64,000 nt of DNA, from NCBI GenBank assembly GCA_017557525.1, contig JAFYYN010000111.1:1-64000 (forward strand). The letters run 5' to 3'. Numbering within the stretch: the first letter of the stretch is position 1; each line of letters begins with the position of its first letter. A program made the position numbers and the translations under genes. The stretch is from Lachnospiraceae bacterium (lineage in GTDB: Bacteria > Bacillota > Clostridia > Lachnospirales > Lachnospiraceae). This document shows, one piece after another, positions 23,655 through 31,828 of this stretch. Below the pieces are notes generated by a model. It worked only from the letters and a program-made list of their open reading frames with translations. It was not told the origin of the DNA and searched no databases.

Positions 23655-24953
23655 ATGAGAACAAAATTAAAGAACGGTATAATCCTTGCAACAGGCGAAA
23701 ATGGCGATTTTCAGGTACTTGAGGGTTGCAGCCTGGTTGTAAATGACAAGTACATAGAATATATAGGTCCGGAAGATGATGCACCTAAGGCAGATGTTGA
23801 AAAGGACATGAAGGGCAGGATACTTATGCCCGGACTTGTTAATTCACACTGCCATGGACCGATGGTACTCTTAAGAGGCATTGGTGGAGGACTTGCCCTG
23901 CAGGAATGGCTTGAAACAGCCATATTCCCGATTGAGGACAAGCTGATCCCAGAGGATGTTGAAATAGGTGAGCGCTGGGCAGTGATGGAGATGCTGGCAA
24001 GCGGTGTAACCTGTGTTTCGGAAATGTATGACTTTCCTGCAAAAACCTGGGATGTACTTAAAAGCTCAGGTATTAAGGGAAATGTATGCCGTGTAGGGCT
24101 CTCATTTTCTGAAACCGAAGAGATACCTAAAAACCGTTTTAATGAATGCATAAGCCTTGTTAAGGATTTTAAGGACGAGAATGACAGGGTTATTTCAGAG
24201 CTCTGCTTACATTCTGAATATCTTACAAATGAGACCTTTGTAAGAAAAATAGCTGAAGCAAATTCTGAGCTTCATGCCAATATAAACGTGCATGTATCAG
24301 AAACAAAACGCGAACACGAGGAGTGCAAGGCAAGGCATAATGGTCTGACACCGATAGGGTATCTCGAAAAATGCGGTATCCTTAATGAACATACATATGC
24401 GGCGCACTGTGTATGGGTTACGGAAGACGATATTGCAATAATGGCAGAGAAAAATGTCTCGGCAGTATTTAATCCGTCAAGCAACTGTAAGCTCGCATCA
24501 GGATTTGCACCCATAAATGAGATGCTTAAGGCTGATGTAAATGTTGGTATCGGTACAGATGGGACCGCCAGCAACGATAATTTAAATATGTTTGAGGAGC
24601 TTCATCTTGGAGCACTTCTGATAAAGAATATAAAGAGTGATGCGACTCTACTTAATGCAGAGCAGGTAATTAAAATGGCAACCGTTAACGGTGCCAGGGC
24701 TCTCGGCAGAAAGGATACCGGAGAGCTTAAGGTAGGAAAACGCGCCGATATCATAGCTGTATCGATGGATAAGCCTCATATGTATCCTGCATTTAACATA
24801 CCTAACCTGCTCACATATTCCGCACAGGGTTCGGATGTTGTGATGACCATGGTTGACGGTCAGATACTCTATGAGAACGGAGAATACAAGACCATAGATG
24901 CCGAAAAGGCAAGATTTGAAATGAAGAAGTGTATTGAGAGAATCTACGCGTAG
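23655..24953 (+). CDS. Amidohydrolase, MTA/SAH deaminase-like
   Basis: A metal-dependent deaminase of the amidohydrolase superfamily, closest in pattern to 5-methylthioadenosine/S-adenosylhomocysteine deaminases and related cytosine-type enzymes. Motifs are in order: NSHCHGPMVLLRG (HxH metal site), ELCLHSEYL, NVHVSETKREHEEC (His), YAAHCVWVTEDD (His) and GIGTDGTASNDNLNMFEELH (catalytic Asp and substrate region). At 432 residues it has family length. The start ATG follows AGGA with 7-nt spacing. A long repeat separates it from the GH2 gene. The exact substrate among MTA, SAH, guanine or a related amine cannot be fixed by eye. Confidence 0.88.
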   Translation: MRTKLKNGIILATGENGDFQVLEGCSLVVNDKYIEYIGPEDDAPKADVEKDMKGRILMPGLVNSHCHGPMVLLRGIGGGLALQEWLETAIFPIEDKLIPEDVEIGERWAVMEMLASGVTCVSEMYDFPAKTWDVLKSSGIKGNVCRVGLSFSETEEIPKNRFNECISLVKDFKDENDRVISELCLHSEYLTNETFVRKIAEANSELHANINVHVSETKREHEECKARHNGLTPIGYLEKCGILNEHTYAAHCVWVTEDDIAIMAEKNVSAVFNPSSNCKLASGFAPINEMLKADVNVGIGTDGTASNDNLNMFEELHLGALLIKNIKSDATLLNAEQVIKMATVNGARALGRKDTGELKVGKRADIIAVSMDKPHMYPAFNIPNLLTYSAQGSDVVMTMVDGQILYENGEYKTIDAEKARFEMKKCIERIYA

Positions 24954-24970
24954 CTGACTGTGATTGAAAA

Positions 24971-25058
24971 GCCTTCCCCTTGAGGGGATATATCGACATA
25001 CGAAGTGTGTCGATGCCGTCCCTGGCGAAGGGAAGGTGCCCGAAGGGCAGATGAGGTG
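24971..25058 (+). repeat. Modular intergenic repeat, long form
   Basis: GCCTTCCCCTTGAGGGG is followed by an insert with a TCGACA/TGTCGA hairpin and TCCCTGGCGAAG, then GGAAGGTGCCCGAAGGGC and AGATGAGGTG. Ends are the same as the short form at 10036. It directly abuts the cobalamin riboswitch. Confidence 0.8.
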
Positions 25059-25061
25059 TTA

Positions 25062-25275
25062 AAAAGCGGTAACGGAGTAAGGAATCAGGTGAGAAACCTG
25101 AGCGGGCCCGCCGCCGTAAATAAACATTAAGAAGGAGTGAGTGTCATTTCCTTTCTTGCAGTTTTAAGCCGGAAGATAATGCCGCCGCAAGCGTTTTTTC
25201 TGAAATGCCATTGAGGGTGACCTTGAGAAGGCAGGCCGAAACTGAGAGTTTATGAGCCGGAAGACTTAGCCGTGT
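25062..25275 (+). promoter_or_regulatory. Cobalamin riboswitch
   Basis: The conserved core GGAATCAGGTGAGAAACCTG (25081-25100) is followed by AGCGGGCCCGCCGCCGTAA, matching the B12 riboswitch pattern GGAA-GGTG-CC-GC-G-CCCGC-C-GTAA. ATGCCATTGAGGG and AAGGCAGGCCG form the middle arm, and GAGCCGGAAGACTTAGCC (25254-25271) is the closing B12 box. A copy of AGCCGGAAGA also occurs at 25167-25176. It precedes the DUF4430 gene and so should control the cobalamin-related genes downstream when cobalamin is scarce. Confidence 0.92.
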
Positions 25276-25353
25276 TTCCTATAGGCATATGCCATCTGCG
25301 AGCACCGGACTATAGAAATATATATAGGGAGCCGATTTTTATAAATGAACCGG

Positions 25354-25389
25354 CCATATCTGTAATGGTATGGTAAATTTTTTATTTTT
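25354..25389 (+). terminator. Possible expression platform of the riboswitch
   Basis: A weak CCATA/TATGG stem (25354-25373) is followed by AAATTTTTTATTTTT just before the GGAGG ribosome-binding site. It could act as a conditional terminator, but the stem is only 5 bp. Confidence 0.4.
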
Positions 25390-25401
25390 GGAGGATATGA
25401 T

Positions 25402-26301
25402 ATGAAAAAATTATCTAAATTTCTGTCAATGATCCTGATTGCGGCCATGATCGTGACTGGTTTTACCGGTTTTGCCGGAAATGCCAAGGTATCAGCAGCT
25501 GACGAGATAAAGGTCTATGTAACAATAGCTGACGATACCGGTAAGCAGGTAGTAAAGCAGAAGACAGTAGAGGTTTCTGATGTTGATGAAGATGGCGCTT
25601 ATACTGTATATGATGCTTTATATTGTGCTCATGAGAAGTATTTTAAGGGTGGCGCAGAGGAAGGTTTTGCTGCATACAGCGATCCTGATTACGGCCTTTC
25701 ACTTACCAAGCTCTGGGGCGTTGAAAATGGCGGAAGTTATGGTTACATGGTAAACGATGCTTATGCATGGAACCTTGCTGACCCTGTTTCAGAAAAGGAT
25801 CAGATTAATGCATACTGCTATGTTGATACAGCAACATTCTCAGACAAGTATACTCACTTCAATACCCGTATCAAGAGCATCAGCGAGGGCAAAACCTTAA
25901 AGCTTAAGCTCACCTATATTGAGTGGGATTATATGGCAGGTGTTCCCAAGGAAGTTCCTTTTGCAGGCGCTAAGATTTTAGTTAATGAAAAAGAAACAGG
26001 TCTTGTAACCAGCAAAAAGGGTTATGTAAAGATCCCTGCTATACAGTGCGGCAGCTTTTATGTTTCAGCAGCAAGCGATGACAGTCTTATCATTGCTCCT
26101 GCATGCGTAGTATTTGTACAGCCTTTAAAGGGCGAGACCATCACAGTAGATAAGCTTCAGTACACTGTTACCAAGAATGGTAAGGTTTCTACCGGCAAGA
26201 AGGGCAAGGTTACTTTCTCAAAGTCAGCTAATGGCGATAAGGAAGCTCCTAAGACAATCGAATACGCCGGAGTTACATATAAGGTAAAGGTTGTTGACTG
26301 A
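25402..26301 (+). CDS. Secreted DUF4430-domain protein (cobalamin-binding candidate)
   Basis: A secreted protein: signal peptide MKKLSKFLSMILIAAMIVTGFTG-like region ending near AKVSAADE, no lipobox or sorting motif seen. The N-terminal half shows DUF4430 hallmarks (AYTVYDALYCAHEKYF, GGSYGYMVNDAYAWNLADPVSEKDQINAYCY), the domain that forms the C-terminal beta lobe of transcobalamin and intrinsic factor. The C-terminal half is beta-rich, ending with a Lys/Gly-rich segment and VTYKVKVV. It is the first gene behind the cobalamin riboswitch, so a role in capturing cobalamin at the surface is plausible. Binding itself is not shown by the sequence. Confidence 0.8.
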   Translation: MKKLSKFLSMILIAAMIVTGFTGFAGNAKVSAADEIKVYVTIADDTGKQVVKQKTVEVSDVDEDGAYTVYDALYCAHEKYFKGGAEEGFAAYSDPDYGLSLTKLWGVENGGSYGYMVNDAYAWNLADPVSEKDQINAYCYVDTATFSDKYTHFNTRIKSISEGKTLKLKLTYIEWDYMAGVPKEVPFAGAKILVNEKETGLVTSKKGYVKIPAIQCGSFYVSAASDDSLIIAPACVVFVQPLKGETITVDKLQYTVTKNGKVSTGKKGKVTFSKSANGDKEAPKTIEYAGVTYKVKVVD

Positions 26302-26324
26302 TAAATAAGTTATTTAGTGATTTT

Positions 26325-26360
26325 CCCGGGATGATATTGAGAAAACGCGGTCATCCCGGG
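26325..26360 (+). other. Strong intercistronic hairpin without T-run
   Basis: CCCGGGATGA (26325-26334) pairs perfectly with TCATCCCGGG (26351-26360) over 10 bp. The following bases (TATTGAATG) lack a T-run, so it may stabilise or process mRNA rather than stop transcription, lowering expression of the next gene relative to the first. Confidence 0.6.
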
Positions 26361-26381
26361 TATTGAATGTAAAAGACGCAT

Positions 26382-28172
26382 ATGAAAAAATGCTTTAAAT
26401 TTATATTTCTGTTTATTATATGCACAATCCTCTGTGTTAATTTAAGAGTAAGTGCAGGGGAAAATAAAGGTGCCGTCGGTGAAGCAGAAAAGATCATTGA
26501 CGGTATCATTTCTTTTAATACACAGAATTTGGAAGCTACAGATGTACAAAGCTATATAGACGATGTGCTTACCACAAGGATAGGCGGTACAGCCGAGTGG
26601 TATGTTCTTGCGCTTTCACAGTATGGAGCTTATGATTTTTCAAAATACCGCGCAGCCCTTGAGAGCTATCTAAAAGAAAATGATGTAAAGGGTGCGTCGG
26701 CACGTCTTAAATTTTCCCTGCTTCTTTCTCTTACAGGTGGAGATAATGACTATATAAACAAATGCTTAACTGATGATACTGTGGGTGGCCAGGGCATTAT
26801 GAGTTATGTATTTGGTTTGCATTTATATAATAACGGATATACAGGTGTAGTTTCAAAAGACGAGATAATTGAGAAACTGAAAGAATTGCGCCATGAGGAT
26901 GGCGGCTGGTCTGTCACAGGTAATGTAGGAGATGTGGATGTAACTGCCATGACCTTAACCGCATTAGCCCCCTTGCTGCCGTCAAAATATGCATCACAAA
27001 TCCTTGAACCAGGTGGGCTTATCCATTATGTTACGGAAACGGATAAAGACAAAAATCTGAATAATGATCAGTATCTAAATAAAGACTCTGACCTCGACCT
27101 TGCAATTCTCTTAATTGACGGCATTGATTTTTTATCGGAAAGACAGCTTGAAGATGGTGATTTTTCAAGCTTCGGTGTGAGAAATGCCGAGAGCACGGCT
27201 CAGGTTATAGTTGCACTTTCAGCACTAGGTATCGATTGTACAAAGGATGAGCGTTTTATAAAAAACGGACATAACCCGATAGACGGGATCCTTTTATACA
27301 GCCTTCCGGATGGCAGCTTTATCCATAAAGCAGGTACTGAATCAAGCGGTACAGCAACAGTCCAGACCTTTTATTCCATGGTAGCGTACCTGAGGATGAG
27401 AGAGGGCTTAACACCTCTGTATGTGCAGGATAAAAATGAGATAAAGCTTGCAAGCATACTTGGGGAGTTAGGAAATAGAGAGATTGCTGATAATAACCAA
27501 AATGAGTCAGATAGAAACAATGAGTCAGGTAAGGGCAGTAATACTCAGGATAGCTCCGGCAACGATAATATCACAAATTCCGGTTTGGGGAGCGGTTATA
27601 AATTATACGCGATAATTGGGATTTTAATACTCTGTCTGATTATCAGTCTCGTTTTATTCCTTCGTAAGAAGCACTGGAAAAACTATCTTTTTGTCGGTAT
27701 AGTTGGGCTGATCGGTATACTGATAGTTATATTTACAGACTTTTCAAGTCCCGAAGATTATTACGGAAAGAGTACCGAGAAAACAAATATCATAGGTACT
27801 GTTACGATGTCTATCCGATGTGATATCCTTGAGGGTAAAAAGCTGAATGAGCATATCCCTCAGGACTATTGTATCATGGATACTAAGGAGTTTAACTTGG
27901 AAAAGGGTGAGACTGCTTATGATATTCTCTTAGAAGCTGCAAAGCAGTACAGTATCAGTGTTGAGCATGAGGGCAGCTCCGACATAGTATATATTTCCGG
28001 TATCAATTATCTGTATGAAAACGATTACGGGGATCTTTCCGGCTGGGTATATAAGGTAAACGGTGTACTTCCGTCGGTGGGCTGTGCAGGCTATACCTTA
28101 GAGCCGGGAGATAAAATTGAGTGGTGCTATACACTTGATCTTGGTAATGATGTCTTATTTGATACAAATTAA
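26382..28172 (+). CDS. Transcobalamin-like membrane protein: prenyltransferase-type barrel plus DUF4430
   Basis: Order of parts: signal peptide (FKFIFLFIICTILCVNL), an all-helical alpha/alpha barrel of about 340 residues with QW-like turns (HEDGGWSVTG, LEDGDFSSFG, LPDGSFIHKAG), a Ser/Asn/Asp-rich linker, two hydrophobic segments near residues 405-428 and 434-450, and a C-terminal DUF4430 domain with SGWVYKVNGVLPSVGC and LEPGDKIEWCYT. Helical barrel followed by DUF4430 is the domain order of animal intrinsic factor and transcobalamin, here interrupted by membrane helices. It lies behind the cobalamin riboswitch and before ECF genes. Cobalamin binding is inferred from architecture and context. 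Confidence 0.8.
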   Translation: MKKCFKFIFLFIICTILCVNLRVSAGENKGAVGEAEKIIDGIISFNTQNLEATDVQSYIDDVLTTRIGGTAEWYVLALSQYGAYDFSKYRAALESYLKENDVKGASARLKFSLLLSLTGGDNDYINKCLTDDTVGGQGIMSYVFGLHLYNNGYTGVVSKDEIIEKLKELRHEDGGWSVTGNVGDVDVTAMTLTALAPLLPSKYASQILEPGGLIHYVTETDKDKNLNNDQYLNKDSDLDLAILLIDGIDFLSERQLEDGDFSSFGVRNAESTAQVIVALSALGIDCTKDERFIKNGHNPIDGILLYSLPDGSFIHKAGTESSGTATVQTFYSMVAYLRMREGLTPLYVQDKNEIKLASILGELGNREIADNNQNESDRNNESGKGSNTQDSSGNDNITNSGLGSGYKLYAIIGILILCLIISLVLFLRKKHWKNYLFVGIVGLIGILIVIFTDFSSPEDYYGKSTEKTNIIGTVTMSIRCDILEGKKLNEHIPQDYCIMDTKEFNLEKGETAYDILLEAAKQYSISVEHEGSSDIVYISGINYLYENDYGDLSGWVYKVNGVLPSVGCAGYTLEPGDKIEWCYTLDLGNDVLFDTN

Positions 28173-28193
28173 CGGTGATGCAATTGCTTTAAA

Positions 28194-28285
28194 GCCTTCC
28201 CCTTGAGGGGATATATCGATGCACGCAGTGTATCGATGCCCTCCCTGGCGAAGAGAAGGTGGTCGCGAAGCGACCGGATGAGGTG
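28194..28285 (+). repeat. Modular intergenic repeat, long form
   Basis: It starts GCCTTCCCCTTGAGGGG, contains an ATCGATGC hairpin segment and TCCCTGGCGAAGAG, then AAGGTGGTCGCGAAGCGACC and GGATGAGGTG. The second hairpin (GGTCGCGAAGCGACC) differs from the other copies but keeps pairing, a compensatory change. It separates the DUF4430 gene from the EcfT gene. Confidence 0.8.
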
Positions 28286-28310
28286 TAAGCGAAATCGGAA
28301 AGGAGAGCGT

Positions 28311-29189
28311 ATGCGGGATTTCAAGGAATATAATCCGATAACCGTATTTATATACTATGCGGCTGTTGTGATAGTATCCATGTTTACAATGAATCCGGTA
28401 TTGCATATTATCTCCTTTGTGGGCGGTGTACTGCAGTTTGGCATGCAGAAAACCAATGACAGAGTAAGGACTCAAATATGGTACATAATAATTGGCCTGA
28501 TACTTGCACTGATACGTCCGCTGTTTTCTCATAATGGGGCGACAGTTTTGTTCCTTATTAACGACAACCCGATAACAAAAGAAGCTTTTATATTTGGCAT
28601 AAATTCAGCAGTTATGGTGGTCGGAGTACTTTATCTTTTCCGTGTATTTTCTGAGATAATGACAAGCGACAGGCTGCTTTATCTCTTTGGCAGGGTATCA
28701 CCGAAAACAGCTCTGATATTATCGATGGGCTTAAGGTATATCCCGATGTTTAGACATCAGAGAAAAATAACCGCAGATGCCCAGACTGCTATCGGGATAA
28801 ATAAGGATGATAACGCTATAGACAGGATAAAGGGAGGATTAAATGTATTTTCCGCAACTGTATCCTGGGGTATAGAAAATGGTATCATAACTGCTGATAG
28901 TATGGCTGCCCGCGGATATGGCGAAGGGAAAAGAAGTTATTTTTCACCTATCAGGTTTAAAAAACGCGATCTTATAATGATATTGATAACGGTGACCGCA
29001 CTTGTACCGATCATCACAGCATTGATACACGGTTCCTTTGATACGGTTTTTTATCCGCTGTTTACGGTTGCAGAGCCTGATGTATTCGCATATCTGGGAT
29101 ATCTGTCATACAGTATTCTTTTGGTGATCCCGATATTGTTAAAAGTCTTGGAGAATTTCAGATGGAAATACTTAATGTCGAAAATCTGA
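28311..29189 (+). CDS. ecfT: ECF transporter transmembrane subunit (EcfT/CbiQ-like)
   Basis: EcfT links the two ATPases of an energy-coupling factor importer to its substrate-binding S component. The 293-residue protein has five or more hydrophobic segments and the family's coupling region: SMGLRYIPMF and then SMAARGYGEGKR (the conserved Ala-Arg-Gly motif that docks the ATPase). ATG 28311 has AAAGGAG 6 nt upstream; an apparent longer frame runs back into the repeat. It overlaps the ATPase gene by 28 nt. The riboswitch upstream suggests cobalamin as cargo. No S component is visible in the window. Confidence 0.9.
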   Translation: MRDFKEYNPITVFIYYAAVVIVSMFTMNPVLHIISFVGGVLQFGMQKTNDRVRTQIWYIIIGLILALIRPLFSHNGATVLFLINDNPITKEAFIFGINSAVMVVGVLYLFRVFSEIMTSDRLLYLFGRVSPKTALILSMGLRYIPMFRHQRKITADAQTAIGINKDDNAIDRIKGGLNVFSATVSWGIENGIITADSMAARGYGEGKRSYFSPIRFKKRDLIMILITVTALVPIITALIHGSFDTVFYPLFTVAEPDVFAYLGYLSYSILLVIPILLKVLENFRWKYLMSKI

Positions 29190-30886
29190 TATTTACATAT
29201 CCGAAGCAGGACACTCCGGTATTAAACGATATATCCTTCTCTATACGGGAAGGTGAGTTTGTTGTGCTCTGCGGCGCTACCGGTAGCGGGAAATCGACAC
29301 TTTTAAAGCTTATCAAACCTGAGATCACGCCACTAGGAGAAAAACGTGGGCATGTTTTTTTGTTTGGTGAGGAATTATCAAGGGATGACGATGATAAAAA
29401 GATATCAGCATCACGTATAGGATATGTGTGCCAGAACCCTAAGGAACAGGTTGTAACGGATAAGGTATGGCATGAGCTTGCTTTCGGACTTGAAAACATG
29501 AATATGTCCCAAAATGAAATGAATGCCAAGGTCGCTGAGATGGCAGCATATTTCGGGATAGAAGACTGGTATGATAAGAAAACGGAAGAGCTTTCAGGCG
29601 GACAGCTGCAGCTTTTAAATCTGGCCTCGGTTATGGTAATGAACCCGGATGTACTGATACTTGATGAGCCTTCGGCACAGCTTGACCCTGTTGCAGCTTC
29701 AGAGTTTTTTGGCACAATAAAGAAATTGAATTCTGATTTTGCCTTAACGATAATTATTGCCGAGCATCGCCTTGAGGAGCTTATACCAATTTGTGACAGG
29801 GTTATGGTAATGAAAAACGGGAAGTTAGCCTTAGACGGAAAACCCGAAGAAATCCTTATTCACATATCCCCGGAGGAAGAAATATTTGAGGCGCTCCCTT
29901 CGGCATACAGGTTATATAACAGGATAAATGATATAACAGGTGGTAAGGGAACTGATATTCATAATAAAAAGGTGCCTGTAAGTATCAGAGAAGGCAGAGA
30001 ATATCTTAAGGAATTTGTTAATAAAGCTGATATGGTCAATAAGGCTAATAAGGCAAATAAGACAGATCGTGTAAGTAAAGTAAATAAAGATAAGGCTTTT
30101 AGAAATACTAAAGATGCTTCAGGTACTGCGGCTCTGGAGTTTAAGGATGTGAGCTTCCGCTATACTAAGGAGTCGGACGATGCACTAAAGGATCTGTCAT
30201 TTACGGTAAATACAGGTGAGATTTTCTGTATACTCGGCGGAAACGGATCAGGAAAAACCACAGCTTTAAATGCTGCGGCAGGGCTGGTTAAGCCATATGA
30301 AGGCTGTATTAATATATTTGGCAGGAAGCTTAAGGAATATAAGAATCAGAGCCTGTACGATCATTGCCTTTCCATGATGCCCCAGGATGTGCAGACAATA
30401 TTTTTGCATAACACGGTAAGAGAGGAGCTTGAGAGCAGAAAAGCATTGGAAAAGCTTAAAGATTTTCCTTTTGATCTTGGTAACCTGCTTGATAAGCATC
30501 CATACGACTTATCAGGCGGGGAGCAGCAGCTTTTGACCTTAGCTATAGTACTTGCAACTAGCCCCAAGATCATGCTTTTGGATGAGCCGACAAAGGGTCT
30601 TGATGCATATAGAAAAAAGAATCTGGCGGGGATACTGAAAAAACTTAAAGCAGAAAACATCACAATTGTGCTTGTAACACATGATGTGGAATTTGCTGCA
30701 GAGTGTGCAGACAGATGTGCGTTGTTTTTTAGAGGAGGTCTGGCTTCACTTGGTGATGCTGAGACATTCTTTTACGGAAACAGCTTTTATACTACCAGCG
30801 CCTGCAGACTGAGCCGCGGTATATGTGAGGGAGCAGTTACGGTAGAGGACCTGGCAGATATGCTTAAAAGTTTTGGTAAAGAGTGA
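29162..30886 (+). CDS. ECF transporter ATPase, two fused nucleotide-binding domains
   Basis: The ATPase motor of the ECF importer, with both halves (EcfA and EcfA') in one chain. Domain 1 has GATGSGKST, LSGGQLQLL and VLILDEPSAQLD; domain 2 has GGNGSGKTT, LSGGEQQLL and IMLLDEPTKGLD. The two are joined by a Lys/Asn-rich low-complexity linker at about residues 280-325 (KANKANKTDRVSKVNKDK). Both domains appear catalytically complete. Start ATG 29162 has GGAG upstream and lies inside the EcfT gene, so translation is coupled. Confidence 0.92.
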   Translation: MEILNVENLIFTYPKQDTPVLNDISFSIREGEFVVLCGATGSGKSTLLKLIKPEITPLGEKRGHVFLFGEELSRDDDDKKISASRIGYVCQNPKEQVVTDKVWHELAFGLENMNMSQNEMNAKVAEMAAYFGIEDWYDKKTEELSGGQLQLLNLASVMVMNPDVLILDEPSAQLDPVAASEFFGTIKKLNSDFALTIIIAEHRLEELIPICDRVMVMKNGKLALDGKPEEILIHISPEEEIFEALPSAYRLYNRINDITGGKGTDIHNKKVPVSIREGREYLKEFVNKADMVNKANKANKTDRVSKVNKDKAFRNTKDASGTAALEFKDVSFRYTKESDDALKDLSFTVNTGEIFCILGGNGSGKTTALNAAAGLVKPYEGCINIFGRKLKEYKNQSLYDHCLSMMPQDVQTIFLHNTVREELESRKALEKLKDFPFDLGNLLDKHPYDLSGGEQQLLTLAIVLATSPKIMLLDEPTKGLDAYRKKNLAGILKKLKAENITIVLVTHDVEFAAECADRCALFFRGGLASLGDAETFFYGNSFYTTSACRLSRGICEGAVTVEDLADMLKSFGKE

Positions 30887-30942
30887 AGTGTAGTGAAAAA
30901 TAATATTATTACAGTACAAAAAAAATAAAGCGGAGGTGCCAT

Positions 30943-31827
30943 ATGATACAAATACCTGATGAAAAGAAAATGCGTGTTATCATAGATACAGATGCAGCCT
31001 GTGAGGCTGATGATCCGTTCGCGATAGTACAGGCGTTGCTTAGTCCAAAGCTGATTGTTAAAGGCATTTTAGCTGAGCACTTTAACGAAAAGGGTTCTGT
31101 ACAGAGAAGCTATGATGAGATCCTGACAATACTAAACTGCATGGATATGGAAGTTCCTGTGTATATGGGTGAAGAAGATCCGGTAGAAAAGGCCGGGTGG
31201 CCCGAAAAGGCAAGTGAAGCAGCTGATTTTATAATCAGTGAGGCTTTAAGGGACGACCCAAAACCACTTTACATACTGTGTCAGGGTGCGATAACAAATC
31301 TTGCCGTAGCATTACATAAAAATCCTGAGATAAGGGATAGGATAAAGATCATCTGGATCGGAACTCACGGCACAGAGAAAAGAAAGGCACCGTTCAGGGA
31401 GTTTAATGCAGGCAATGATGTTGCAGCAGCAAATTACATCCTTGAAAGCGGCGCTGAGATCTGGCTTGTGCCTTCAGATGTTTATGTAACTGTAACGGTT
31501 GGCCTTGCAGAGCTTAAAGTAAAGGTATTTCCTTACGGAAAGATTGGAAAGCACCTGTATGAAAATATGATAGAATACAATCTTTCGCCATATGCAGGGT
31601 GGACTCAGGGAGAGTCGTGGTCATTAGGTGACTCACCTGCAATTGCTTTAGCAATAAATCCAGGCTGTGGAAGGTTTGAATATGAACCTGCGCCCCATAT
31701 AAATGAGGACACAACATCAACCCTGCGTCCCGGTAACCCTGTGATACGTGTTTATAAGAGCGTTGATTCAAGATATATCTTAGAAGACTTTTTTGCAAAG
31801 CTTAAGCTTTTCTGTGGTGAAAAATAA
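30943..31827 (+). CDS. Nucleoside hydrolase-like protein
   Basis: An inosine-uridine type nucleoside hydrolase fold. The N-terminal calcium and ribose site is IIDTDAACEADDPFAIVQALLS, a variant of the usual DTDxGxDD cluster with two extra residues, as in some related ribohydrolases. LYILCQGAITNLAVAL and the FNAGNDVAAANYIL segment follow in family order. Nucleoside hydrolases split ribonucleosides into base and ribose; the variant motif leaves the substrate open. GGAGGTGCC precedes the ATG. A possible link exists with the BMP-type importer at 55.7-60.6 kb, but the two are 25 kb apart. Confidence 0.8.
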   Translation: MIQIPDEKKMRVIIDTDAACEADDPFAIVQALLSPKLIVKGILAEHFNEKGSVQRSYDEILTILNCMDMEVPVYMGEEDPVEKAGWPEKASEAADFIISEALRDDPKPLYILCQGAITNLAVALHKNPEIRDRIKIIWIGTHGTEKRKAPFREFNAGNDVAAANYILESGAEIWLVPSDVYVTVTVGLAELKVKVFPYGKIGKHLYENMIEYNLSPYAGWTQGESWSLGDSPAIALAINPGCGRFEYEPAPHINEDTTSTLRPGNPVIRVYKSVDSRYILEDFFAKLKLFCGEK

Positions 31828-31828
31828 T

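Noticed and set aside
28203-28310. N-terminal extension of the EcfT gene from 28203
   Set aside because: It is translated repeat sequence; AAAGGAG supports ATG 28311.
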